From CADEFF01 sp964569315 (GTDB lineage Bacteria > Pseudomonadota > Alphaproteobacteria > Dongiales > Dongiaceae): 29,423 nucleotides of DNA. A program made the translations under genes and the position numbers. The notes below the pieces were generated by a model, which did not search any database, was not told the DNA's origin, and saw only the letters and a program-made list of their open reading frames with translations. Every line of letters starts with the position of its first letter. Positions within the stretch are counted from its first letter, which is position 1. Shown in pieces: positions 7,099 through 14,087 of this stretch. Where the stretch lies: assembly GCA_964569315.1 (NCBI GenBank), contig CAZMUZ010000040.1, positions 1 to 29,423 on the forward strand, in the 5' to 3' direction.

Positions 7099-7836
7099 AT
7101 GCAATCCCATTCGAGCTCTTCCGCGCCGCATATCCCGAACGCCACGAGCGAGGAGGATCTCGTCGATTGGGGGCTTCAGCCCGACGCCATCGAGGGCCAG
7201 TCGCGCTCCTCGGGTCGACTGCTCTTCAAGCGCGAGGAGGGCAGCGAGCGGGTGGTGGAAAGCGGGCTCTGGGTTTGCACGCCGGGCGCCTGGCGGCTTT
7301 CCATCCCGGGCGACGAGCTCTGCTATTTCCTCGCGGGCCGCGCCACCTATACGGAGCATAACGGCGAGACGATCGAGGTCTCGGCCGGCACGGTCGTGCA
7401 TTTCCCCTCGGGCTGGACCGGCCGCTGCGACGTGCATGAGCGGATGCGCAACAGCTACATGGTGACGCTCGGCCCGACCGCGATCGATCGCGGCGCCTCG
7501 CCGGTCATGCGCGGGCCGCTCACCGTCGGTTCGCTGGTCGATTGGGGCGCCGTGCCGACCATGATCGAGGGTAAGTCGATGACGTCGGGGCGGCTGTTGC
7601 ATAAGGGGCCCGGCGGGCGCAGCGAGACGGGCGTCTGGGTCTGCACGCCCGGCTACTGGAATTGCCATGTCACCAGCGACGAATATTGTCATTTCATCGC
7701 CGGGCGCTGCACCTACACCCACGAATCCGGCGAGGTGATCGAGATCAGGCCCGACACGCTCGCCTTCTTCCCGAAGGACTGGAAGGGCACCTGCCGCATC
7801 CAAGAGACGGTGCGGAAGGTCTACATGATCCGGTAG
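7099..7836 (+). CDS. Tandem double-cupin protein (cupin_3/DUF861-like, two copies)
   Basis: 245 residues made of two homologous cupin units, about residues 15-120 and 145-245. Matching elements are LVDWG...IEGQSRSSGRLL / LVDWG...IEGKSMTSGRLL, GLWVCTPGAW / GVWVCTPGYW, DELCYFLAGRATYT / DEYCHFIAGRCTYT and TVVHFPSGWTGRCD / TLAFFPKDWKGTCR. The second unit ends ETVRKVYMI, a typical DUF861 ending seen in EutQ/ureidoglycine-aminohydrolase-like cupins. The metal-binding His pattern of classical cupins is incomplete, so enzyme activity is uncertain; ligand binding is possible. There is no signal peptide, so it is cytoplasmic. Its neighbour is a divergent exported intradiol dioxygenase, which may point to a shared aromatic or organic-acid pathway. 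No clear Shine-Dalgarno is seen. Confidence 0.8.
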   Translation: MQSHSSSSAPHIPNATSEEDLVDWGLQPDAIEGQSRSSGRLLFKREEGSERVVESGLWVCTPGAWRLSIPGDELCYFLAGRATYTEHNGETIEVSAGTVVHFPSGWTGRCDVHERMRNSYMVTLGPTAIDRGASPVMRGPLTVGSLVDWGAVPTMIEGKSMTSGRLLHKGPGGRSETGVWVCTPGYWNCHVTSDEYCHFIAGRCTYTHESGEVIEIRPDTLAFFPKDWKGTCRIQETVRKVYMIR

Positions 7837-8158
7837 GCGAGCCCTCGACGAGTTATCCACCGATTCTACGCAAGCGACCGCGTGGGCGCGGATGGCGCAA
7901 TCCGCCCTGTGGATCGCGGCGCCGCAATCGGGCGCGCGGTTCTGCGGCTGACCGGATTTCCGCAAGGCGGATTCTACTTGCGGCGGCCGTGAGATCATCG
8001 TGATGCGGAAACGCCGCCGCGTCGTCATCATTGATTCGGCGCGCGAATGGAGTCAGAGTTTTCGGGTCCGATCAGCGCCGCTTCCGAGCGTGCTGCGGTC
8101 GGTGAACGCAACGAGCGCAGGAGGATGCAGCAGCATGGAACCACCGGGCATAGAAACC

Positions 8159-8312
8159 GGCCCCGCCATGATGCGGGGCCACGATCCTGCAGCCGCCGTT
8201 CCCGGGAACGTCTAAGCCGGATCGCCGAAAACTCGAGAGCTACCGGCCCGTCGGCTTCGGCCGACGAGCATTCAAGGTCCTACAAGACCGATGCGCCGAT
8301 CTGAAGATCGGT
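8159..8312 (+). other. Cluster of three perfect hairpins, candidate structured RNA (strand unsure)
   Basis: Hairpin A: 8159-8166 with 8173-8180, GGCCCCGC/GCGGGGCC, loop CATGAT. Hairpin B: 8249-8255 with 8260-8266, CGTCGGC closing a TTCG tetraloop. Hairpin C: 8296-8301 with 8306-8311, CCGATC/GATCGG, loop TGAA. A fourth hairpin follows at 8316-8350. Perfect stems with a stable UUCG tetraloop in non-coding DNA suggest an RNA element or transcript end, but no known family is matched by eye. Confidence 0.3.
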
Positions 8313-8315
8313 AAA

Positions 8316-8350
8316 GACCCCGCCCGCCGGACATCCGCCGCGGCGGGGTC
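8316..8350 (-). terminator. Hairpin, possible terminator of the beta-oxidation operon
   Basis: GACCCCGCC (8316-8324) pairs perfectly with GGCGGGGTC (8342-8350). Read on the minus strand, the stem is followed by TTTACC, and it lies about 240 bp beyond the acyl-CoA dehydrogenase stop. The T-run is short, so termination is only suggested. Confidence 0.35.
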
Positions 8351-8399
8351 GCGCATTTTGAAGGTCGGGAATCTTCAGCCGCCGATCGAGGTCGAAACC

Positions 8400-8579
8400 A
8401 TGTCGTCAGCGGAGGGTACCGACGAAGCGGCGATCCGTGCGCTCCATGCGGGCGCCGCCGAATGGCGGGAACGGGCGCGATGCCACGGCGATGGCGGAAC
8501 GCGGATCCAGTCCCTGGTCGCGTAGCGCCGGGGCGGCGCGTGGCGCATCGCACGGGCGATGGCGCTGCCGGGTCGCGGC
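8400..8579 (+). pseudogene. Possible remnant of a SnoaL/SgcJ-like small protein
   Basis: An ATG at 8400 opens 41 codons that begin MSSAEGTDEAAIRALHAGAA and continue with EWRERA, resembling the first helix of SnoaL/SgcJ-type NTF2-like proteins (DEAAIRAL...). A TAG at 8523 ends it. Directly after, in the same frame, the translation AWRIARAMALPGRGEP resembles the last strand of that fold (WRIA...). This would fit a gene that lost its middle roughly 80-100 residues. The match rests on short motifs only and could be chance in GC-rich DNA. Confidence 0.2.
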
Positions 8580-8591
8580 GAGCCCTCGGCC

Positions 8592-10376
8592 TCAGAAGAT
8601 CGCCGGCTCCATCGCGCCGAGCGCGCCCTTGCCGGCCATGATGGCGGCGAAGGACGCGGCATGCTCGGGCAGCAGCCGCTCCATGAAGAAGCGCGCCGTG
8701 GCGAGCTTCGCCTTGTAGAAGCCGGTATTGTCGCCCGCCTCCTTGGCGAGTGATATCTCAGCCATGCGCGCCCAGAGATAGGCGAAGGCGGTAAAGCCGA
8801 AGAGCTTCAGATAATCGGGCGCCACCGCGGCGCCGGCTTCCGGATCCTTGAGCCCGAGCTCGGCGACGAAGGCCGTGGTCTGCTGCAGCCGCGCGAAGAC
8901 CTTGGCGAGCGGCAGGGCGAACTCCGCCATCTCGGGCCTCGCCGAGGCCGCCTCGACATAGGCGCCGACCGGATGGAAGAACTGCCGCAGCAGCCGCCCG
9001 GTATGGAGGCCGAGCTTGCGCCCGACGAGATCGAGCGCCTGGATGCCGTTGGTGCCTTCGTAGATCTGCGTGATCCGCGCGTCGCGTGCGAGCTGCTCCA
9101 TGCCGTTGTCGCGGATATAGCCGTGGCCGCCCCAGACCTGGATCCCGAGATTGGCGGCCTCGTGGCCGATGTCGGTCAGCACCGATTTCACGATCGGCGT
9201 CATCAGCGCGACCAGATCGTCGGCCGCCTGGCGCGTCTCCGCATCGGGATGTTTTTCGGCCACATCGAGCTCGCGACCGATCCAGAGCGCGAGCGCGCGG
9301 CCCGCCTCGGTCCTGGCGCGGATCGTCGCCAGCATCCGCCGGATATCGGCATGGACGATGATAGGATCGGCCGGCTGATCCGGCGCCGCGGCGCCGGCGG
9401 GCGAGCGGCCCTGAAGCCGCGTGCGCGCATAGTCGCGCGCGCCCTGGTAGGCGGCCTCGGCCACGCCCAGCCCCTGCACCCCGACCGCCAGCCGCGCGGC
9501 GTTCATCATGGTGAACATCGCGGACATGCCCTTGTGCGGCCGCCCGACCAGCCAGCCGGTCGCGCCGTCGAAGGCGAGCTGGCAGGTGGGCGAGGCATGG
9601 ATGCCCATCTTCTTCTCGAGCGCGATGCAGGCGACGCCGTTGCGCGCACCGAGGCTGCCATCGGCCTCGAGCAGGATCTTCGGCACGAGGAAGAGGCTGA
9701 TGCCGCGCGTGCCGGCCGGCGCATCGGGCAGCCGCGCCAGCACGAGATGCAGGATGTTCGGCGTCAGGTCGTGCTCGCCGGCCGAGATGAAGATCTTGCC
9801 GCCGGTGATCCTGTAGCTGCCGTCGGGCTGCGGCTCGGCGCGCGTGCGCACGAGGCCGAGATCCGTGCCGCATTGCGGCTCGGTCAGGCACATGGTCCCG
9901 GCCCATTCGCCGGAGACGAGCTTCGGCAGATAGGTCCGCTTCTGCTCCTCCGTGCCGTGCAGCAGAAGTGCGTTGTAGGCGCCGATCGAAAGGCCGGGAA
10001 ACATGCCGAAGGAGAGGTTGGCCGAGCAGATCATCTCCTCGACCGCGAAATGGAGCATTTTCGGCAGGCCCTGGCCGCCATGCGCGGGGTCGCAGGGCAG
10101 CGAGGTCCAGCCGCCCTCGACGAACTTGGCATAGGCTTCCTTGAAGCCCTTCGGCGTCGTTACCGCGCCGTCCGCCAGCACCGAGCCTTCCTCGTCGCCG
10201 CTGCGGTTCAGGGGCTGCAGCTCCTTCTCGACGAGCTCGCCTGCCGCTTCCAGCACGGTCTGCATGAGCTCGGGCGTCGCCTCGCCATAGCCGGGAAGCG
10301 CCTGGATCGCGCCGGCATCGAGCAGCTCCTCGAGCAGGAAGCGGAAGTCGCGGAGCGGAGCCTTGTAGTCGGGCAT
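8592..10376 (-). CDS. fadE: Acyl-CoA dehydrogenase, long form (FadE-like)
   Basis: 594 residues, the length of the ~590-residue acyl-CoA dehydrogenases with an extra C-terminal domain, such as Bacillus FadE. It performs the first, FAD-dependent step of beta-oxidation, acyl-CoA to trans-2-enoyl-CoA. Visible motifs are CLTEPQCGTDLGLVRTRAEP (FAD/substrate loop), ITGGKIFISAGEHD, VQGLGVAEAAYQGARDYAR and IYEGTNGIQALDLVGRKL, which carries the catalytic Glu. The N-terminus MPDYKAPLRDFRFLLEELLD is typical of the long form. The start is preceded by AAAAGGAACGG. It is the last gene of the minus-strand fad operon, 217 bp after the hydratase/dehydrogenase gene, with a three-copy repeat in that gap. Confidence 0.93.
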   Translation of the reverse strand: MPDYKAPLRDFRFLLEELLDAGAIQALPGYGEATPELMQTVLEAAGELVEKELQPLNRSGDEEGSVLADGAVTTPKGFKEAYAKFVEGGWTSLPCDPAHGGQGLPKMLHFAVEEMICSANLSFGMFPGLSIGAYNALLLHGTEEQKRTYLPKLVSGEWAGTMCLTEPQCGTDLGLVRTRAEPQPDGSYRITGGKIFISAGEHDLTPNILHLVLARLPDAPAGTRGISLFLVPKILLEADGSLGARNGVACIALEKKMGIHASPTCQLAFDGATGWLVGRPHKGMSAMFTMMNAARLAVGVQGLGVAEAAYQGARDYARTRLQGRSPAGAAAPDQPADPIIVHADIRRMLATIRARTEAGRALALWIGRELDVAEKHPDAETRQAADDLVALMTPIVKSVLTDIGHEAANLGIQVWGGHGYIRDNGMEQLARDARITQIYEGTNGIQALDLVGRKLGLHTGRLLRQFFHPVGAYVEAASARPEMAEFALPLAKVFARLQQTTAFVAELGLKDPEAGAAVAPDYLKLFGFTAFAYLWARMAEISLAKEAGDNTGFYKAKLATARFFMERLLPEHAASFAAIMAGKGALGAMEPAIF

Positions 10377-10395
10377 GGGCCGTTCCTTTTACGGG

Positions 10396-10423
10396 CTCAT
10401 CCTTCGACAGGCTCAGGATGAGG
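10396..10423 (+). repeat. Copy 1 of CTTCGACAGGCTCAGGATGA-type repeat
   Basis: 28 nt containing the core CCTTCGACAGGCTCAGGATG with imperfectly complementary ends (CTCATCC/GGATGAG). It is in direct orientation to copy 2 and inverted relative to copy 3, with which it can form a long hairpin. The repeat type is common between genes of alphaproteobacteria. Confidence 0.8.
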
Positions 10424-10441
10424 AGTTGTTTCAGCCGCTCG

Positions 10442-10470
10442 CCTCATCCTTCGACAGGCTCGGGGCGAGG
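10442..10470 (+). repeat. Copy 2 of CTTCGACAGGCTC-type repeat, diverged 3' end
   Basis: 29 nt, the same as copy 1 up to CTTCGACAGGCTC, then GGGGCGAGG instead of AGGATGAGG. It is in direct orientation with copy 1, which it follows after an 18-nt spacer. Confidence 0.8.
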
Positions 10471-10494
10471 GGTCGTTTCGGGTCGCAGCCCGGG

Positions 10495-10523
10495 CCTCAT
10501 CCTGAGCTTGTCGAAGGATGAGG
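10495..10523 (-). repeat. Copy 3 of CTTCGACAGGCTC-type repeat, inverted
   Basis: 29 nt; its reverse complement matches copy 1 except for one base in the core (ACAAGCTC for ACAGGCTC). Together with copies 1 and 2 it allows alternative hairpins in the RNA between the dehydrogenase/hydratase and acyl-CoA dehydrogenase genes. Confidence 0.8.
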
Positions 10524-10593
10524 ATCGGTGTTCGCCGTCGAACCTGTTTCTCATGCCTGGCGAGGCATGCGGCGCCATTTCGACGGCAGGTTG

Positions 10594-12951
10594 TCAGTTC
10601 CGCAGCGGCTTCCCCGTTTCGAGCATATGCTCCATGCGGGCGAGCGTCGCCGGCGTCTTGATGAGCGTCATGAAGGCGTTGCGCGCAAGCTTCCTGAGCG
10701 CGTCCTCGTCGGTCACGAGGGTCGGGTCGGCCGCGGCACCGCCGGTGACGAGCTCGGCGAGCGCCATGCCGACCGTGCGGTCATGCGGCGTCGCGCGGCC
10801 GGCCAGCACGTAATTGTCGATGACGAGCTTGAGCGCCGTGCGGCCGCCGGGCCCCGGCAGACGGAACTCCGCCGGCGCCGGCGGCCGATAGCCCTCGACC
10901 AGCGCAAGCGCGCGCGCCTTCGCCGCCGCCAGCAGCCGTTCCCGGTTCATCACGATCCCGTCCTGCGCCCGGAGATAGCCGAGCGCCCGCGCCTCGGCCG
11001 CCGAGCGCGACACCTTGGCGAGCGACACGGTCTCGAAGACCCGCGCGACATTGGGGACCGGCCCCTTGGGCGCGCCCGGCTCGCTCTGATAGCGCTGCAG
11101 CAGCTCCTGCACCCCGCCCCAGCCGGGCACCAGCCCGACGCCGACCTCCACCAGCCCCATATAGGTTTCGGCATGGGCCTCGATCGCGCTGCAATGGAGC
11201 AGCAGCTCGCAGCCGCCGCCGAGCGCCATGCCGGCCGGCGCGCCGACGGTCGGGAAGGGCGCATATTTCAGCGTCTTGAAGGTGGCGAGACCTTCCTCGA
11301 CCAGCCCCTCGATCATCGGCCACATGCCGATATTGGCGGCGAAAAGCGCGAGGCCGATATTGGCGCCGACCGAAAACTGCTCCGCCTCGTTGTAGACGAC
11401 GAGCGCCTTGCCGCGCTTCGGCACGATGTCGAGCGCCTGGCGCAACAGCGACAAGGTCTCGGCGTCGAGCGCGTTCATCTTGCTGGTGAACTCGAAGCAG
11501 AGCACGCCATCGCCGATGTCCCAGAGCGCGGCGGAGCCGTTCTTCGCGACCGGCTCGCCGGCGCGCTTCACATCCTCCAGCAGGATCACCCCGGCCGGAT
11601 GCTCGACCGGGCGGTAACGTCCGTCGGTCGCGAGATAGTGCAGCCTGCCGCCTTCGGTCTTGTAGAAGCCGCCGGCCTTCGCCGCCGCGACGAGGAGCGG
11701 CGGCACCTTGCGGCCCTCGGCCGCAAGCTTTTCCGCGAACCAGGCGGCGCCCATCCGGTCGATCAGCTCGAACGGACCCCATTTCCAGGCATAGCCCTGG
11801 CGCATGGCGCGATCGACCGCGGTGATGTCGTCGGCGATCTCGGGCACCAGGCCCGCCGCATAGGCGAGGAGCTGCGATAGCACCCGCCATGCGTATCGAC
11901 CGCCCTTGTCCGGGTGCTCGACCACGGCGCGCAAGCCCGTCTTGCCGGCCTCGACGCTGTCGAGCCGCGGCTCCTGCTTCGGCGCGTAGTTGCCGGTCTT
12001 GAGATCGATCGCCTCGAGGCTGCGGCTGCCGTCGGCGCCCTTGGTCATGCGGTAGAAGCCGCCCTTGCCCTTCCGGCCGGTATAGCCTTCCGCGATCATC
12101 TTCTTCATCAGCGGGAACGCGCGCCGGATGCGCTGATAATCGTCGTCGGGCGGGAGCGCCGCCGAGAGCGCCGCATCGACATGCGGCTGCAGATCGATGC
12201 CGGTGAGATCGAGCAGCCCGAACACCCCCGTCTTCGGGATGCCGACCGGCTTGCCCATGACCGCATCCGCCTCCTCGATCGAGAGGCCGAGATCGACCGC
12301 TTCCAGCACGGCGCATTGCATCCAGTAGACGCCGATGCGGTTGGCGATGAAGCCGGGCGTGTCCTTGCAGCGCACCACTCCCTTGCCGAGGCCGCGATCG
12401 GCGAAATCTTCGAGCCGCGCTACCGCCTCGGGCTGCGTCTGCGGGCCGGCCACCACCTCCAGCAGCCGCATGTAGCGCGGCGGGTTGAAGAAATGGGTGA
12501 TCATGAAATCGCGCGCGAACCCGTTCCCGATGCCTTCGGTCAAATGCGCGAGCGGGATGGTCGAGGTATTGGAGGAGACGATCGAGCCCTTCTGCCGCTT
12601 GCCCTCGAGCCGGCGATAAAGGGCGCGCTTCACCTCGGGGTTCTCGAGCACCGCTTCGAGGATCCAGTCCGCGTCGGCGAGCTTGTCGAGGTCGTCCTCG
12701 ATATTGCCGGGCGTGATGAGCGCCGCGTTCTCCGGCCGCATCAGCGGGGCGGGCTCGGTCCTGAGCAGCCGCTCGACGGCGCTGCGGGCGAGCAGGCTGC
12801 GGTCGTTCGGCTCCTTCCCGGCCGCGTCCTTCGGCACGATGTCGAGCAGCAGCACCGGCACGCCGGCATTGGCGATCTGTGCGGCGATGCCGCTCCCCAT
12901 CACTCCGGCGCCGATGACCGCCGCCTTGCGGATGGGCAGAGCCCCGCTCAT
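10594..12951 (-). CDS. Bifunctional 3-hydroxyacyl-CoA dehydrogenase / enoyl-CoA hydratase (FadN-type order)
   Basis: 785 residues carrying out beta-oxidation steps 2 and 3. The dehydrogenase comes first: an NAD Rossmann motif GAGVMGSG at residues 14-21 and the catalytic His in THFFNPPRYMRLLEVV, then the C-terminal dehydrogenase domains. The crotonase domain follows at about residues 470-700, with oxyanion-hole segment QFSVGANIG, then GMALGGGCELLLHCS and VEVGVGLVPGWGGVQELLQR holding the two catalytic Glu. This order is the reverse of E. coli FadB/FadJ and matches Bacillus FadN. I chose the ATG at 12951 because it overlaps the thiolase stop (ATGA) and starts right before the Rossmann strand; an ATG at 12996 would lie inside the thiolase gene. 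Confidence 0.92.
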   Translation of the reverse strand: MSGALPIRKAAVIGAGVMGSGIAAQIANAGVPVLLLDIVPKDAAGKEPNDRSLLARSAVERLLRTEPAPLMRPENAALITPGNIEDDLDKLADADWILEAVLENPEVKRALYRRLEGKRQKGSIVSSNTSTIPLAHLTEGIGNGFARDFMITHFFNPPRYMRLLEVVAGPQTQPEAVARLEDFADRGLGKGVVRCKDTPGFIANRIGVYWMQCAVLEAVDLGLSIEEADAVMGKPVGIPKTGVFGLLDLTGIDLQPHVDAALSAALPPDDDYQRIRRAFPLMKKMIAEGYTGRKGKGGFYRMTKGADGSRSLEAIDLKTGNYAPKQEPRLDSVEAGKTGLRAVVEHPDKGGRYAWRVLSQLLAYAAGLVPEIADDITAVDRAMRQGYAWKWGPFELIDRMGAAWFAEKLAAEGRKVPPLLVAAAKAGGFYKTEGGRLHYLATDGRYRPVEHPAGVILLEDVKRAGEPVAKNGSAALWDIGDGVLCFEFTSKMNALDAETLSLLRQALDIVPKRGKALVVYNEAEQFSVGANIGLALFAANIGMWPMIEGLVEEGLATFKTLKYAPFPTVGAPAGMALGGGCELLLHCSAIEAHAETYMGLVEVGVGLVPGWGGVQELLQRYQSEPGAPKGPVPNVARVFETVSLAKVSRSAAEARALGYLRAQDGIVMNRERLLAAAKARALALVEGYRPPAPAEFRLPGPGGRTALKLVIDNYVLAGRATPHDRTVGMALAELVTGGAAADPTLVTDEDALRKLARNAFMTLIKTPATLARMEHMLETGKPLRN

Positions 12952-14087
12952 ACGGCCTCCAGGATCGTGGTGATGCCCTGGCCGCCGCCGATGCATTGCG
13001 TCGAGAGGGCGAGGCCCTTGCCCTCGCGCTGCATGATCTGTGCCGCCTTGCCGGTGATCCGGGCGCCGGTGGCGCCGAGCGGATGGCCGAGCGCGATGGC
13101 GCCGCCATCGATATTGGTCTTGTCGAGATCGAGCTTCAGCTCGTCGGCACAGGCGAGGGCCTGCACCGCGAAGGCCTCGTTGAGCTCGATCACGTCGATA
13201 TCCTTCACCGCAAGCCCCGCCCGCTTCAGCGCCTTGTTGGTGGCGGCGACCGGCCCGATGCCCATGATCTCCGGGGCGCAGCCGGCGACCGCGACGCTGC
13301 GGATGCGGGCGAGCGGCTTCAGGCCGTGCGCCTTCGCATAGTCCTCGGAGACGACGAGCACGGCCGAGGCGCCGTCGGTCAGGGGCGAGGAGGTGCCGGC
13401 CGTCACGGTTCCGGTCGCCTCGAAGGCGGGTTTCAGCCCGGCGAGCCCCTCGAGCGTCGTCTCCGGCCGGAGGCAGCCATCCTTCGTGACGCGTTCATTG
13501 CCCTTGCCGACCGGCACGATCTCGCCCTCGAGCTTGCCTTCGGCCTGGGCCCTGGCGGCGCGCTGCTGGCTCGCGAGCGCGAACGCCTCCTGGCGCTGCC
13601 GCGAGATCTTGTATTTGCGGGCGAGGTTCTCGGCCGTGATGCCCATCGCCATGTAGGCCCCCGGCACCCGGGCGTCGAGCTCGGGATGCGGCATCGGGTT
13701 GAAGCCCAGCATCGGCACCCGGCTCATCGATTCGATGCCGGCGCAGATGAAGACGTCGCCGGCGCCGATCGCGATCGCGCCCGCCGCATTGTGGATGCCC
13801 TGCATGGAGGAGCCGCAGAAGCGGTTGACCGTCGCGCCCGCGACGCTCTGCGGCAATCCCGCCAGCAGCACGACGAGCCGCGCGATGTTGAGGCCCTGCT
13901 CGCCTTCGGGGAAGGCGCAGCCCATCTGCAGATCCTCGATATCGGCAGCCGGCACGCCGGTCTTCTCCACCAGCCCCTTCACTGCCTCCGCCGCGAGATC
14001 GTCGGGACGCATCCGCACGAGCGCGCCCTTATGGGCGAAATGGAACGGGGTGCGGGCATAGCCCGCGATCACGGCGCGGCGGCTCAT
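12948..14087 (-). CDS. fadA: Acetyl-CoA C-acyltransferase (3-ketoacyl-CoA thiolase)
   Basis: 379 residues, the standard thiolase length, performing the last beta-oxidation step. The nucleophilic Cys91 lies in NRFCGSSMQGIHNAAGAI. The C-terminal catalytic His is in GGAIALGHPLGATGARI and the second Cys in LSTQCIGGGQG. The start at 14087 has GAAAGGAG 6 nt upstream and overlaps the acyl-CoA synthetase stop by 4 nt (ATGA). The frame is open far upstream to 15059, but that part is a shadow of the synthetase gene. Its own stop overlaps the start of the dehydrogenase/hydratase gene, so all three genes are translationally coupled. Confidence 0.95.
   Translation of the reverse strand: MSRRAVIAGYARTPFHFAHKGALVRMRPDDLAAEAVKGLVEKTGVPAADIEDLQMGCAFPEGEQGLNIARLVVLLAGLPQSVAGATVNRFCGSSMQGIHNAAGAIAIGAGDVFICAGIESMSRVPMLGFNPMPHPELDARVPGAYMAMGITAENLARKYKISRQRQEAFALASQQRAARAQAEGKLEGEIVPVGKGNERVTKDGCLRPETTLEGLAGLKPAFEATGTVTAGTSSPLTDGASAVLVVSEDYAKAHGLKPLARIRSVAVAGCAPEIMGIGPVAATNKALKRAGLAVKDIDVIELNEAFAVQALACADELKLDLDKTNIDGGAIALGHPLGATGARITGKAAQIMQREGKGLALSTQCIGGGQGITTILEAV

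Larger units (their letters stand above)
7837..8591. other. 755-bp intergenic stretch with no confident gene
   Basis: The longest gene-free part of the window. It holds four strong inverted repeats between 8159 and 8350, a possible degraded small gene from 8400, and two loose DnaA-box-like octamers near 7853 and 7908. No tRNA, SRP RNA, tmRNA or RNase P RNA signature is recognisable. The reading frames here are short and lack the codon pattern of neighbouring genes. Confidence 0.6.

Noticed and set aside
7853..7916. Two DnaA-box-like octamers (TTATCCACC and the complement of CGATCCACA), possible origin
   Set aside because: Only two imperfect boxes, no AT-rich unwinding region and no origin-type neighbours.
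8135..8215. 26-codon frame MEPPGIETGPAMMRGHDPAA... after GGAGG
   Set aside because: Spacing to GGAGG is long, the frame spans a perfect hairpin, and the composition is typical of chance frames; more likely part of a structured region.
8973..10421. 482-codon plus-strand frame opposite the acyl-CoA dehydrogenase
   Set aside because: Antisense shadow; composition is rich in Arg, Gly and Ala, and the opposite strand encodes a clear enzyme.
10528..13341. Two long plus-strand frames (450 and 475 codons) opposite the dehydrogenase/hydratase and thiolase genes
   Set aside because: Shadows of strongly supported genes, with no start signals or recognisable domains.
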